Of a stretch of 64,000 bases of DNA, positions 56,164 through 64,000 are shown in pieces (the first letter of the stretch is position 1; the number at the start of each line of letters is the position of its first letter). The notes under the pieces are model-generated. The model saw only the letters and a program-made list of their open reading frames with translations. It searched no databases and was not told the DNA's origin. This DNA is from Sphingomonas kyeonggiensis (GTDB lineage: Bacteria > Pseudomonadota > Alphaproteobacteria > Sphingomonadales > Sphingomonadaceae): assembly GCF_030812785.1 (NCBI RefSeq), contig NZ_JAUSTJ010000002.1, positions 930,001-994,000 on the forward strand, in the 5' to 3' direction. The position numbers and the translations under genes were made by a program.

Positions 56164-58668
56164 ATGATGATGAGCCTTGCTTCGCTTTCGCTGCTACTTC
56201 TAGCCAGTACCGCGCCGGCACCCGCCGGGGCCCTGCGTGACGATCCGGTTGCCTCGACCTCCACCGACGATCAGCAGGCCAAGCCGGCCCAGCAGCAGAG
56301 CGGCAGCGGCGAGATCGTCGTCACCGCCCGCCGCCGCGAGGAACGGGCGCAGGACGTGCCGATCGCCATCTCGGTGATCGGCGGCTCGACGATCGAGAAC
56401 AGCGGCAACACCAACCTCAACCGGCTCCAGACCGCGCTGCCGGCGGTGCAGTTCTATTCGAGCAACCCGCGCAATTCCGCCATCAATATCCGTGGCTTGG
56501 GCGCGCCGTTCGGCCTCACCAACGACGGCATCGAGCAGGGCGTCGGCTTCTATCTCGACCAGGTCTATATCGGCCGCATCGGCGCCTCGACCTTCGACTT
56601 CGTCGATGTCGAGCGGGTCGAGGTGCTGCGCGGGCCGCAGGGCACGCTCTACGGCAAGAACACCACCGCCGGCGCGATCAACATCACCACCCGCGCGCCC
56701 AGCTTCACGCCCGAGGCGAAGATCGAGTTCGGCATCGGCAGCTACGACCAGATCACGGCCAAGGCCTCGGTCTCGGGCCCGCTCAGCGACAAGGTGGCGC
56801 TGCGCATCTCCAGCGCGCTGACCAGCCGCGAGGGCACGATCGAGAATGTCCGCACCGGCGAGGACCTGCACAAGCAGCGCACCAGCAGCTTCCGCGGCCA
56901 GCTCCTGTGGAAGGTGAACGACGATATCGACCTCACCTTCGCCGGCGACTGGAACCTCCAGAACCCGCTGTGCTGCGTGCAATATTATGCGCGGGTCGGC
57001 GCCACCCAGCGCCCGCTCACCCGCCAGTACGCCGCGCTGGCGACGGCGCTCGGCTATGCGCCGCCGAGCACCGATCCGTTCGACCGCAAGACCGATCTCG
57101 ATGCCGCGATCAACTCGCGCCAGGAGATCGGCGGCGCCTCGCTGGTCGCAAACTGGAACCTCGGCCCGGCGACGCTGACCTCGGTCACCGCCTGGCGCTA
57201 TTGGGACTGGCAGCCGAAGAACGACCGCGATTTCATCGGCTTGCCGATCACCACCGTGTCGCAGAACCCGTCGCAGCAGAAGCAGTTCAGCCAGGAACTG
57301 CGCCTCAGCTCGAACGGCGACGGCCGGCTCGACTATACGCTCGGCGCCTTCTTCTTCCACCAGACGATCGACACCCAGGGATCGCAGGTGCAGGGCGCGG
57401 CGGCGAGCCGCTGGCTGCTCTCGGGCGCCGATGCGTCGAACCCGAACGTGCTGAACGGCCTGACCTCGACCAACACGATCAATTTCGACAACACCAGCTT
57501 TGCGCTGTTCGGCAAGCTCAACTGGGAGCCGGTCGACGGCTTCCACATCGCGCCGGGCCTGCGGCTGAACTACGACAAGAAGTCGGGCTATTACGATTCG
57601 GTCGTCAGCATCCACAATTCGCAGTTCAACTTCACGGCATCGGCCGACAATGTCGCCTCGCTGCTCGCAGCGGCCACGGCGACCAGCGCGGCGGCCCGCA
57701 CGACCTTCCTCAACCAGACCAACACGCTGGCGCCGCAGCGCTACAGCCCGCGGTTCAGCGACTGGAACGTCTCGGGCGACATCACCGTGTCGTACGACTT
57801 CACCCCCGATATCCACGCCTACGCAACCTATGCGCGCAGCTTCAAGTCGGGCGGCATCAACCTGTCGGGCCTGCCGCTGAACTCGACCAATACCGGCGTC
57901 GATCTCAGCACCCAGACGGTGAAGCCGGAAAAGGTCAATCACTTCGAGATCGGCCTCAAGACCCAGTTCCTCGATCGCCGCCTGACCTTCAACGCGGCCG
58001 GCTTCTGGACCGAGATCACCGACTATCAGGCGACGGTGAACAACAACGCGATCAACGTGATCCGCGGCTATCTCGCCAATGCCGGCAAGGTCCGCTCGCG
58101 CGGGTTCGAATGGGACGCGTCGTTCCGCCCGAGCCGCCAGGCGAATTTCTACTTCAACGGCGCCTATACCGACGCGAAGTACGTCGACTTCAAGAACGCG
58201 CCTTGCCCGCCCGAGCTCTCCGGCGGCACGGCGCTGAGCGTCGACGCGAACGGCAATCTCAGCGGCACGCCCTCGGCACCGGGCACCCCGGGCGGCAACA
58301 GCCGGCCCTATTGCGACATCTCGGGCCAGGTGCTGCCGGGCATCTCCAAATGGTCGCTCAGCTGGGGCGGCGAGGTCCGCCAGCCGGTGGGCGATGGCGA
58401 TGTCTATCTCGGCTATGACGGCAGCTGGCGCTCGAAATTCTCGTCCAACCCGTCGCAGTCCGCCTATACCTGGATCGACGCCTATTCGCTGTCGAACGTC
58501 CGGCTCGGCTGGAAGCGTGCCGACTTCAACATCTATGGCTGGGTCCGCAACGTCTTCGACAAGCAGTATTTCGAGCTGCTCTCGGTCCAGTCGGGCAGTA
58601 CCGGCCTGATCGTCGGCCAGCCCGGAGACCCGAGAACCTATGGTCTGACGGTCAGCAAGACCTTCTGA
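56164..58668 (+). CDS. TonB-dependent outer-membrane receptor
   Basis: An 834-residue TonB-dependent receptor. Signal peptide at the start, then a TonB-box region (EIVVTARRREERAQDVPIAI), the plug domain (residues about 50-165, with VEVLRGPQGTLYGKNTTAGAIN) and the 22-strand barrel to the C-terminal TYGLTVSKTF. It imports a substrate, probably a carbohydrate, siderophore or similar compound, across the outer membrane. Sphingomonads have many such receptors. The ATG at 56164 is followed by two more ATG; any may be used. It ends in a terminator. Confidence 0.96.
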   Translation: MMMSLASLSLLLLASTAPAPAGALRDDPVASTSTDDQQAKPAQQQSGSGEIVVTARRREERAQDVPIAISVIGGSTIENSGNTNLNRLQTALPAVQFYSSNPRNSAINIRGLGAPFGLTNDGIEQGVGFYLDQVYIGRIGASTFDFVDVERVEVLRGPQGTLYGKNTTAGAINITTRAPSFTPEAKIEFGIGSYDQITAKASVSGPLSDKVALRISSALTSREGTIENVRTGEDLHKQRTSSFRGQLLWKVNDDIDLTFAGDWNLQNPLCCVQYYARVGATQRPLTRQYAALATALGYAPPSTDPFDRKTDLDAAINSRQEIGGASLVANWNLGPATLTSVTAWRYWDWQPKNDRDFIGLPITTVSQNPSQQKQFSQELRLSSNGDGRLDYTLGAFFFHQTIDTQGSQVQGAAASRWLLSGADASNPNVLNGLTSTNTINFDNTSFALFGKLNWEPVDGFHIAPGLRLNYDKKSGYYDSVVSIHNSQFNFTASADNVASLLAAATATSAAARTTFLNQTNTLAPQRYSPRFSDWNVSGDITVSYDFTPDIHAYATYARSFKSGGINLSGLPLNSTNTGVDLSTQTVKPEKVNHFEIGLKTQFLDRRLTFNAAGFWTEITDYQATVNNNAINVIRGYLANAGKVRSRGFEWDASFRPSRQANFYFNGAYTDAKYVDFKNAPCPPELSGGTALSVDANGNLSGTPSAPGTPGGNSRPYCDISGQVLPGISKWSLSWGGEVRQPVGDGDVYLGYDGSWRSKFSSNPSQSAYTWIDAYSLSNVRLGWKRADFNIYGWVRNVFDKQYFELLSVQSGSTGLIVGQPGDPRTYGLTVSKTF

Positions 58669-58714
58669 TCTTGACGAGACTGACCTCCTGCCATGGCCGG
58701 GGGAGGTTGGGGAA

Positions 58715-58746
58715 GGGAGGCGGCGCCCGCACCGCCTCCCTTCTTA
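58715..58746 (+). terminator. Terminator after the TonB receptor
   Basis: GGGAGGCGG (58715-58723) pairs with CCGCCTCCC (58732-58740) around CGCCCGCA, followed by TTCTTATT. Confidence 0.85.
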
Positions 58747-58819
58747 TTGCAAGTTCATTCCGGATGATTTGAGAAGGTCTTAACCGACGCCCGCTATAGT
58801 TATCGCCTATAGTGGGAAG

Positions 58820-59512
58820 ATGATGCGCGTGTCGTCGAGATCCATGCCGAGCTTCAGCAGTGCGGGCCTGCTCGCGGCGCTGGTCTCTGCCTGCCAGATC
58901 GTCGGCGGGCTGATCTGGGTAAGCTCGCCGGCCTTCGCGACGGGGGGCTATGCCAAGATCGCCCTGATCGCGTCGCTCTGCATCTCCGTGGTGGTTCTCT
59001 CGCGATTGACCATCCCCAACGCCGTCCGCGCGGTGTTGGTGCTCGGCGTGATCGCCGTGCTGCTCGGCGTCGCGGTCCGCGGCGACGTCACCGGGGTGAA
59101 GCAGGTCAGCGATGTGGTTTCCTCAATCGTGCGCCAGCGTCCAGTCGAAGTACGGCTGCCGGACGATCAGGACGTGGCTGCGGCCAGATCGCGCTCCGTC
59201 GCTGCTGCCAGGGTTCAACTCCAGCCGGGCGAGGGCGGGGACGGTGGCTGGGCCGCCCGCCTCAACGACGCCGCGCGCGTCCAGAACGACGGTGGCGCGC
59301 CGGCCGAGATCCATGGCAATGTCACGCTCGCCGGCGGCGATGTCGCCAGCCCGCGCATCGGCTGGGCGGTCACCTGGGCGGGCGTGACCCTGTCCTGCGG
59401 CAAGCTCAGCGCGGTCGCTACCCGACCCGACGGCCTGACCAACCAGGTGATCGGGACGTTCAAGCGCTCGATAGCGCGCACCGCGACGCTGAAGCGCCCG
59501 TCCTGCTACTGA
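58820..59512 (+). CDS. Uncharacterised membrane-anchored protein
   Basis: A 230-residue protein with three membrane segments (GLLAALVSACQIVGGLIWVS, AKIALIASLCISVVVLSRL, AVRAVLVLGVIAVLLGVAV) and a C-terminal soluble part that would be exposed outside the membrane (from DVTGVKQVSDVV). A Cys pair in the C-terminal part (LSCGKLSA ... KRPSCY) may form a disulfide. I recognise no family. Its stop overlaps the convergent PAS gene by 7 bases. Confidence 0.75.
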   Translation: MMRVSSRSMPSFSSAGLLAALVSACQIVGGLIWVSSPAFATGGYAKIALIASLCISVVVLSRLTIPNAVRAVLVLGVIAVLLGVAVRGDVTGVKQVSDVVSSIVRQRPVEVRLPDDQDVAAARSRSVAAARVQLQPGEGGDGGWAARLNDAARVQNDGGAPAEIHGNVTLAGGDVASPRIGWAVTWAGVTLSCGKLSAVATRPDGLTNQVIGTFKRSIARTATLKRPSCY

Positions 59513-60402
59513 ACCGTTTCCGCACCCGGATCGAGCGTGATGATCACGATCGCACCGCCTACGGCATAGCCGCTGGCGAGCGGCGCGATCGAGATGCGCG
59601 CGCCGATCTCCTTCGCCCCGCCGCACAATAGCCGCGCGTCGAATGCCTCCGCTTCGGAGCGACCGCTCAGCACCTGCTCGACGGCATCACGCGCCGCGGG
59701 CCGGTCGGGCACCGCGATAAGGTCGGCGAAGCGCAGCCCGAGGATGCGCTCGCGCGGCAGCCCGATCAGCCGGGCGAACTCGGCTTCGGCCATCGACACC
59801 GTGCCGCGCACGCTGAGGCGGATCACTTCGATCCGTCCATGCGCGACGCGTGCCTTCTCGAGCGCGGTCTGCTCGGCGAGGCGTGCCTCTTCGTCCCCCT
59901 CGTAGTTGAGGCGCACAAGAAGCGCGATGCCTTCCACCCACGGAACCGCGCGGACCCGCAGCCGGGTGCCGTTCTCTTCATCGAGCGTCAGGTCGAACTG
60001 CGCCTGCTCGCCGCTGCGCAATACGTGGCGCAGGCTGGAAAGCACGGTGGCGTGGGTGGAGGAGGGCAATGCCTCCGTAATCGGCGAGCCGACCAGCGCG
60101 CTCTGTCGCTGACCCAGGATCAGTGCCGCCGCGCTCGAGACGTCGGTGATCTTGAGCTCCGGGTCGATGACGAGCAGCCCGCCGTCCATATGCTCGACCA
60201 GAAACTGGTATTCGAGCTCGCGGTGGCTGCTGTCCCGATCCCCCGTATGTTCCGCATCCCAGCTCTCGGCTGCCAGCAGCACATAGCGTGGGCGTCCGTG
60301 ATAGGTGATCGTCACAGGGCCGTGCGCGGCGCGATCCTGCCAATATGCAAAATTGCGCGTAAGTTCAGCCGATGAAACGGTTTGTGCTGATGGGCGCTGC
60401 AT
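59506..60402 (-). CDS. Phd/YefM-like antitoxin domain fused to PAS sensor domains
   Basis: A 298-residue protein. Residues about 8-48 (VSSAELTRNFAYWQDRAAHG, then PVTITYHGRPRYVLLAAE) match the DNA-binding fold of Phd/YefM antitoxins. The rest has two PAS-like domains: EHMDGGLLVIDPELKITDVSSAA and GTVSMAEAEFARLIGLPRERILG. No toxin gene adjoins it, so this is likely a sensor-regulator built on an antitoxin fold, not a toxin-antitoxin system. ATG at 60402 has AGGGGG 8 bases upstream. Divergent from the tadE-like gene. Confidence 0.8.
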   Translation of the reverse strand: MQRPSAQTVSSAELTRNFAYWQDRAAHGPVTITYHGRPRYVLLAAESWDAEHTGDRDSSHRELEYQFLVEHMDGGLLVIDPELKITDVSSAAALILGQRQSALVGSPITEALPSSTHATVLSSLRHVLRSGEQAQFDLTLDEENGTRLRVRAVPWVEGIALLVRLNYEGDEEARLAEQTALEKARVAHGRIEVIRLSVRGTVSMAEAEFARLIGLPRERILGLRFADLIAVPDRPAARDAVEQVLSGRSEAEAFDARLLCGGAKEIGARISIAPLASGYAVGGAIVIITLDPGAETVQ

Positions 60403-60691
60403 AATTGTAACCCCCTGGTTGCTTTCGGGCATCATAAATTGTTGTTTGCGACCCTGAAGTGAACCACGAGAATTTTGCAAATTATCCAAATTGATCAAGA
60501 CATGAAGGATATCATGCGATTAACGTAAATCAAGTTGGCGTTGATCGGGAATGGATATAAAAATCAAAAGGATCGCCGCTGCATGAGACTCCTCTGTCGG
60601 AATCGCGGCGGGCAAAGTTTACTGAAAATACGGAAATCCTACTTTCGCAGATGGGAGCATTTTGGAAGCTATCCTGTGCGAAGAAACGCAC
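60403..60691. promoter_or_regulatory. AT-rich divergent promoter region
   Basis: About 290 bases between the Phd-PAS gene (minus) and the TadE-like gene (plus), clearly richer in A and T than the surroundings. It holds TTGATCAAGACATGAAGG and ATTAACGTAAATCAAG, which may be parts of promoters or regulator sites. No coding frame here looks real. No element can be assigned with confidence. Confidence 0.45.
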
Positions 60692-61141
60692 ATGTATCCG
60701 CGTCTTCTCCTGTCGCCCTTCAGGGTGCGTCTCGCCGGTCCCCGGCTGTGGCGAGACAGGCGCGGTGCGGCTGCGATCGAGATGGCCTTCTCGCTCCCCA
60801 TTCTGCTGATGCTGATCTGTGGCATCGTCACCTACGGCGGGTGGTTCCTCTGCGCCAACAGCGTGCAGCAGGCGGCGAACGAAGCGGCGCGAGCCGCGGT
60901 CGGCGGGCTCGACCCGACCGAGCGCGCCGCACTGGCCCGCACCGCGCTGGACGCCAATGTGCGCAAGACCGGCACGCTCAAGCCCGAGCATATGAACACG
61001 CTCGTCGATGATGACGGTCATACGCTGACGGTGCGCCTCTCCTACGACGCGTCGAGCGATCCGCTGCTTTCGATCAAGCTGGTGCCCCTGCCGAGCAAGG
61101 TGATCGAGCGCAGCGCGACGGTGGTGATTTCGGCTCCATGA
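60692..61141 (+). CDS. TadE-like pilus assembly pseudopilin
   Basis: A 149-residue TadE/TadG-type protein. The hallmark is the Gly before Ala-rich sequence and a long hydrophobic helix: RRGAAAIEMAFSLPILLMLI, CGIVTYGGWFLC, then QQAANEAARAAVGGLDPTER. TadE-like proteins are processed pseudopilins of Flp pili or related secretion systems. It is followed at once by a TadG-like gene (ATGA overlap). The rest of the tad system is not in the window. Confidence 0.88.
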   Translation: MYPRLLLSPFRVRLAGPRLWRDRRGAAAIEMAFSLPILLMLICGIVTYGGWFLCANSVQQAANEAARAAVGGLDPTERAALARTALDANVRKTGTLKPEHMNTLVDDDGHTLTVRLSYDASSDPLLSIKLVPLPSKVIERSATVVISAP

Positions 61142-62796
61142 GGCGCGCGATGGTACTTCCGTCCCTCTTCCGTGCCCTCAATGCCGATCGCCGCGGCAAT
61201 ATCACAATGCTCTTCGCCGGCGGGTTCGTGATGCTGGCGGGGTCGGCGGCATTCGCAGTCGATACGGGCTCGCTCTATCTGGAGAAGAGGCGGCTGCAGG
61301 GCGTGGCGGATGCGGCGGCGCTCAGCGCGGCGAACAGCCAGGCGGCGGATGCCGCGGCCCGCACTGCGATGACGGCGAACGGCGCCGACGACGCGAGCAT
61401 CGAGAAGCTCGAGCGGGGCAGCTATTCGCCGGACAGTTCGGTGGCCCATTCCGCGCGCTTCGTCGCCTCGGGCAGCGACGGCAACGCCGTGCGGCTGATC
61501 ATGGGGCGGGACGTGCCGTTGTTCTTCGGGCGGTTCCTTACCGGGCGGCCGACGGCACGTGTCTCCGTGACCGCGATGGCGGCGCGGGTGGATCTTGCCT
61601 CCTTCTCGATCGGTTCGCGCCTGGCGTCGGTGAGTGGCGGGCTGCCGGGGCAACTGCTCTCCGGGCTGGCAGGAACCGAGCTGAACCTCAACGTGATGGA
61701 TGCGCAGGGACTGGTGAATGCCGATCTCGACGTCCTCGCCTTTGCCGACGCGCTGCGCACCCAGGCCAACCTCCAGGGTCTCACCTTTGGCGAGACGCTC
61801 GCGAGCAACATCACCCTTCCCAAGGCGCTGAACGCAATGGCGGCGGCGACGGGGAGTTCGAGCGCGCAATCGGCGTTGCGCGCCATGGCCATGCGGGTGC
61901 CGCCGGTCACGGTTCAGCTTTCCAGGTTGATCGATCTGGGGCCGCTGGCGGGCGAGAGCAGCACCGATCCGTCGCGACCGATCAAGGCGGACTCCTATGC
62001 CCTGGTGCGCGAGATGCTGCAGATCGCCACCGGCAAGCGTCAGGTCGATCTGGATCTGGCGGCGGGGGTGCCTGGCGTCGCTGCGACCAAGGTGACGCTG
62101 GCGATCGGCGAGCGGCCGGCGCAATCGCCCTGGCTTGCCGTTGCCAAGGACCGCAGCGTCAAGGTGCGCACCGCGCAGACGCGGCTCTATGTCGATGCCA
62201 AGGTCGGCGGTTCGGGACTGCTCGGCCTGGCCTCGATCCATCTGCCGCTGTTCGTCGAGCTGGCCAATGCCGAGGCCTCGCTCCGCAGTATTTCCTGCCC
62301 GACGCCGTCGACGGCCACGGTGAGCCTCGATGTGACCACCGCCGCCGGGCAGGTGGCGATCGGCGATGTCGACACGGCTGCGCTGGGGAATTTCAACGCC
62401 GCGATCACGCCGAAGCGAACGACGCTGGTGAAGGTCGCGCTCCTCGCCGAGGTGACCGGCCAGTCGAATATCGGGCTTGGCGGGGCCGGGGCGCAGCGCG
62501 CCACCTTCACCGCGCAGGAGATCGCAGCGGGCAAGGCGCACACGGTGTCGACCAACGATCTGAGCCAGGGCGTGGCGGCGTCGCTGATCCGCAACATGGA
62601 CCTCCAGGCCAATGCCTTGGGGCTGGGGATCAATCTTTCCCTGGTGACGTCGACTGTCGGCTCGGTGCTGCAGGGCGTCGCTGCGCCGCTCGATTCGGTG
62701 CTTTCGGATCTGACGGGGCTGCTCGGAGTGAATGTCGGGCAGGCGGACGTTCGGGTGAACGGGTTGCGCTGCGGCAAGCCGATTTTGGTGGGGTAG
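61138..62796 (+). CDS. TadG-like protein
   Basis: A 552-residue protein whose N-terminus is TadG-like: RRGNITMLFAGGFVMLAGSA, AFAVDTGSLYLEKRRLQGVA, DAAALSAANSQAAD. The long remainder is Ala/Gly/Ser-rich and probably extracytoplasmic (ASVSGGLPGQLLSG ... GVNVGQADVRVNGLRCGKP). TadG proteins take part in Flp pilus assembly; the exact role is unclear. It starts at an ATG that overlaps the tadE-like stop. Confidence 0.88.
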   Translation: MRRAMVLPSLFRALNADRRGNITMLFAGGFVMLAGSAAFAVDTGSLYLEKRRLQGVADAAALSAANSQAADAAARTAMTANGADDASIEKLERGSYSPDSSVAHSARFVASGSDGNAVRLIMGRDVPLFFGRFLTGRPTARVSVTAMAARVDLASFSIGSRLASVSGGLPGQLLSGLAGTELNLNVMDAQGLVNADLDVLAFADALRTQANLQGLTFGETLASNITLPKALNAMAAATGSSSAQSALRAMAMRVPPVTVQLSRLIDLGPLAGESSTDPSRPIKADSYALVREMLQIATGKRQVDLDLAAGVPGVAATKVTLAIGERPAQSPWLAVAKDRSVKVRTAQTRLYVDAKVGGSGLLGLASIHLPLFVELANAEASLRSISCPTPSTATVSLDVTTAAGQVAIGDVDTAALGNFNAAITPKRTTLVKVALLAEVTGQSNIGLGGAGAQRATFTAQEIAAGKAHTVSTNDLSQGVAASLIRNMDLQANALGLGINLSLVTSTVGSVLQGVAAPLDSVLSDLTGLLGVNVGQADVRVNGLRCGKPILVG

Positions 62797-62819
62797 GGGA
62801 TTAGCGTTGGGGTTGGGGA

Positions 62820-63185
62820 ATGCGTGGCGATCGTAGAGGATTGAAGATTACCCAGGGTGTGGACCGGCGCGAGGCGATGCGCTGGCCGGTATCGCTGGCG
62901 GCGAGCGTGAAGGAATCGCGCCTGTGCTTCCAGAATGTCAGGCTGGTCGAGATCTCGCGGGCGGGCTGCCGGATCGAGACCGGCTTCCTGCTTCCGCCGG
63001 GCATGGAGACGGTGCTTCGGCTGTCCGGGTTCAAGGCACTGAACGCGACGGTGGTGTGGAGCAATCGCGAGGCGGCGGGACTGCGCTTCGCGGCACCGCT
63101 GCATCCGGGCGTGGTGACGCACCTGATGAGCCTGCCCTCGACGCAGGAACAGGCCGAGTATCGCCCACTCTCGGGGCTGCGCTGA
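62820..63185 (+). CDS. PilZ-domain protein
   Basis: A 121-residue PilZ protein. DRREAMRWPVSLAASVK has the RxxxR-like c-di-GMP motif in a changed form (RREAMR), and the second motif VEISRAGCRIETGFLLPPG matches the D/NxSxxG motif. WSNREAAGLRFAAPL closes the barrel. It would bind c-di-GMP and link to motility or pili; the TadE/TadG genes just upstream fit a role in surface appendages. It starts 24 bases after the tadG-like stop. Confidence 0.88.
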   Translation: MRGDRRGLKITQGVDRREAMRWPVSLAASVKESRLCFQNVRLVEISRAGCRIETGFLLPPGMETVLRLSGFKALNATVVWSNREAAGLRFAAPLHPGVVTHLMSLPSTQEQAEYRPLSGLR

Positions 63186-63206
63186 AAAGCGGAATTCCGG
63201 AAGCCT

Positions 63207-63243
63207 GAAACGGCAAACGCCCGGACCGTTTCCGATCCGGGCG
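63207..63243 (-). terminator. Terminator of the candidate ncRNA
   Basis: On minus, CGCCCGGA (63243-63236) pairs with TCCGGGCG (63225-63218) around TCGGAAACGG, followed by TTTGCCGTTT. Confidence 0.75.
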
Positions 63244-63393
63244 CCTGCGTGACGAATGCTCGTCAGCCCCCTTTGTCAGGCCCAGCCCGCACACTCGTAC
63301 TTGCCTACGAGCGGGGCTTGGAGCCTCCCCGAACCACGGCCTTTCGCCTGCGCTTCGACGAGAGTTTTGCTAGGCGCACGGACCCGGTTTGTC
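63207..63393 (-). ncRNA. Candidate structured small RNA, 6S RNA-like shape
   Basis: A minus-strand region of about 185 bases that folds as one long irregular hairpin: closing arms GCGCCT/AGGCGC (63377-63372 with 63246-63241), then CTCGTC/GACGAG (63362-63357 with 63264-63259), an asymmetric central bubble, and an apical stem AGCCC...GGGCT ending in CTCGTA/TACGAG (63311-63306 with 63299-63294). A promoter-like GTGACA and TGTAAT pair with a 19-base spacer lies just upstream (63405-63400 for TGTAAT) and a terminator ends it. Length and shape fit 6S RNA, but no sequence match can be checked here. Confidence 0.45.
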
Positions 63394-63531
63394 ACTGGCA
63401 TTACAAGGGGTAGACGCAGTTTGGTGTCACCCTGTGTTGAATCGGCAACATAAAGGTTGGCAGTAGGAATTCGCGGTCATCTGCCCTAGATCAGGTGCCG
63501 AGCTGATTTCTGGGTGAGTGCCAAGACCCGC

Positions 63532-64000
63532 ATGCTGCTAATTTCACGTTACGAGCGGATGATCGCCCGCCGCTATCTCCTGCCGGGGCGGAGCGAGGCG
63601 TTCATCGCCGTCGTCGCCGGGTTCAGCCTTGTCGCCGTCATGCTCGGCGTCGCCGCGCTGATCGTGGTGATGAGCGTGATGAACGGCTTCCGCGCCGAGC
63701 TGTTCGACAAGATCACCGGGCTCAACGGCCATGCCGTGATCCAGGGCTATGGCGGCCAGCTGCGCGACTGGCGCAGCGTGCTGGAGGAGGCGCGCAAGAC
63801 GCCGGGCATCACCAGCGCGACGCCGCTGATCGAGCAGCCGCTGTTCGCCACCTATAATGGCCGCGCCGAGTTCATCCAACTGCGCGGCATGCTGATGGAG
63901 GACATCCTCGGCAACCCCACGCTGAAGGGCAAGGAGATCATCGGCTCGCTCAAGAGCCTGAAGCCCGGCGGCGAGCAGGTGGCGATCGGGTCGCGGCTGG
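63532..64000 (+). CDS. Lipoprotein-releasing ABC transporter permease, LolC/LolE family (C-terminus beyond window)
   Basis: Only the first 156 codons are in the window. YERMIARRYLLPGRSEAFIA, then the membrane segment GFSLVAVMLGVAALIVVMSV and MNGFRAELFDKITGLNGHAV are the hallmark of the LolC/LolE family, which pulls lipoproteins from the inner membrane and hands them to LolA. The periplasmic domain (residues from about 60, QLRDWRSVLEEARKTPGI) begins before the sequence ends. The ATG at 63532 agrees with the family start. It reads away from the small-RNA candidate. Confidence 0.93.
   Translation, partial: MLLISRYERMIARRYLLPGRSEAFIAVVAGFSLVAVMLGVAALIVVMSVMNGFRAELFDKITGLNGHAVIQGYGGQLRDWRSVLEEARKTPGITSATPLIEQPLFATYNGRAEFIQLRGMLMEDILGNPTLKGKEIIGSLKSLKPGGEQVAIGSRL

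Noticed and set aside
59506..60402. A toxin-antitoxin pair based on the Phd-like domain
   Set aside because: The neighbours are a membrane protein (convergent) and a TadE-like protein (divergent); none resembles a Doc, RelE or similar toxin.
63186..63531. A riboswitch for the lolC/E-type gene on plus
   Set aside because: The terminator and promoter-like boxes point to the minus strand, and I see no known aptamer motif on plus.

Overview
This 64 kb window is chromosomal DNA from a high-GC alphaproteobacterium, most likely Sphingomonas or a close relative in the Sphingomonadaceae. The evidence is the Entner-Doudoroff operon order (zwf-pgl-edd-glk-eda), the mreBCD-mrdA-rodA block, a TonB-dependent receptor of the sphingomonad type, a LacI-type operator (TGGTAGCGCTACCA) in front of a GH3 hydrolase, and dense coding with many 4-base stop/start overlaps.

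Layout. 1-3951 (minus): DUF4129-DUF4350-MoxR-DUF58 operon, last gene cut by the window edge. 4082-4864: membrane protein. 4908-7138 (minus): chrBA chromate resistance. 7271-9913 (minus): secreted PA14-GH3 glycosidase. 10052-17539: an unusual cluster. Five genes on plus are each joined by 4-base overlaps (unknown protein, E1/ThiF-like adenylyltransferase, polytopic membrane protein, GNAT-like protein, Acg-like nitroreductase). They meet an overlapping minus-strand pair (alpha/beta hydrolase, di-heme cytochrome c). 17658-17733: tRNA-Lys(CUU). 17835-23477 (minus): rod-shape operon. 23624-25426: mutL. 25433-27495: small proteins and two tandem CAP-domain proteins. 27854-29115 (minus): rpsF-rpsR-rplI. 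29403-30632 (minus): an AT-richer HNH protein, probably acquired. 30784-32205: two secreted proteins. 32423-37943: fatty-acid synthesis (fabD, fabG, acpP, fabF) and mltG, with a GxxExxY nuclease-like gene inserted between fabD and fabG. 38164-40257: S10-like peptidase and truncated globin. 40458-46529 (minus): Entner-Doudoroff operon. 46990-48594: argC, an SH3 protein and a MarR regulator. 48930-51063: secG and pyrG. 51461-55917: membrane protein, XRE regulator with divergent SDR gene, cyclophilin and small heat-shock protein. 56164-60402: TonB receptor, an unknown membrane protein and a Phd-like/PAS fusion. 60692-63185: TadE/TadG-like proteins and a PilZ protein. 63207-63393 (minus): candidate structured ncRNA. 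63532-end: LolC/E-type permease, cut by the window edge.

The most interesting signal is a family of dispersed repeats. Arms made of three ~8-base units (consensus RCGCRGAG) form inverted pairs. One pair brackets the GxxExxY gene exactly: the left arm supplies its ribosome-binding site and the right arm encodes its C-terminus. Other copies bracket or flank an inner palindrome (CATCCCGGCGAAAGCCGGGAT type), making nested mosaic elements near 46.8, 51.2 and 54.1 kb. This looks like a small mobile or replicating unit with non-coding derivatives. The second candidate system is the E1-like/GNAT/nitroreductase operon at 10-15 kb.
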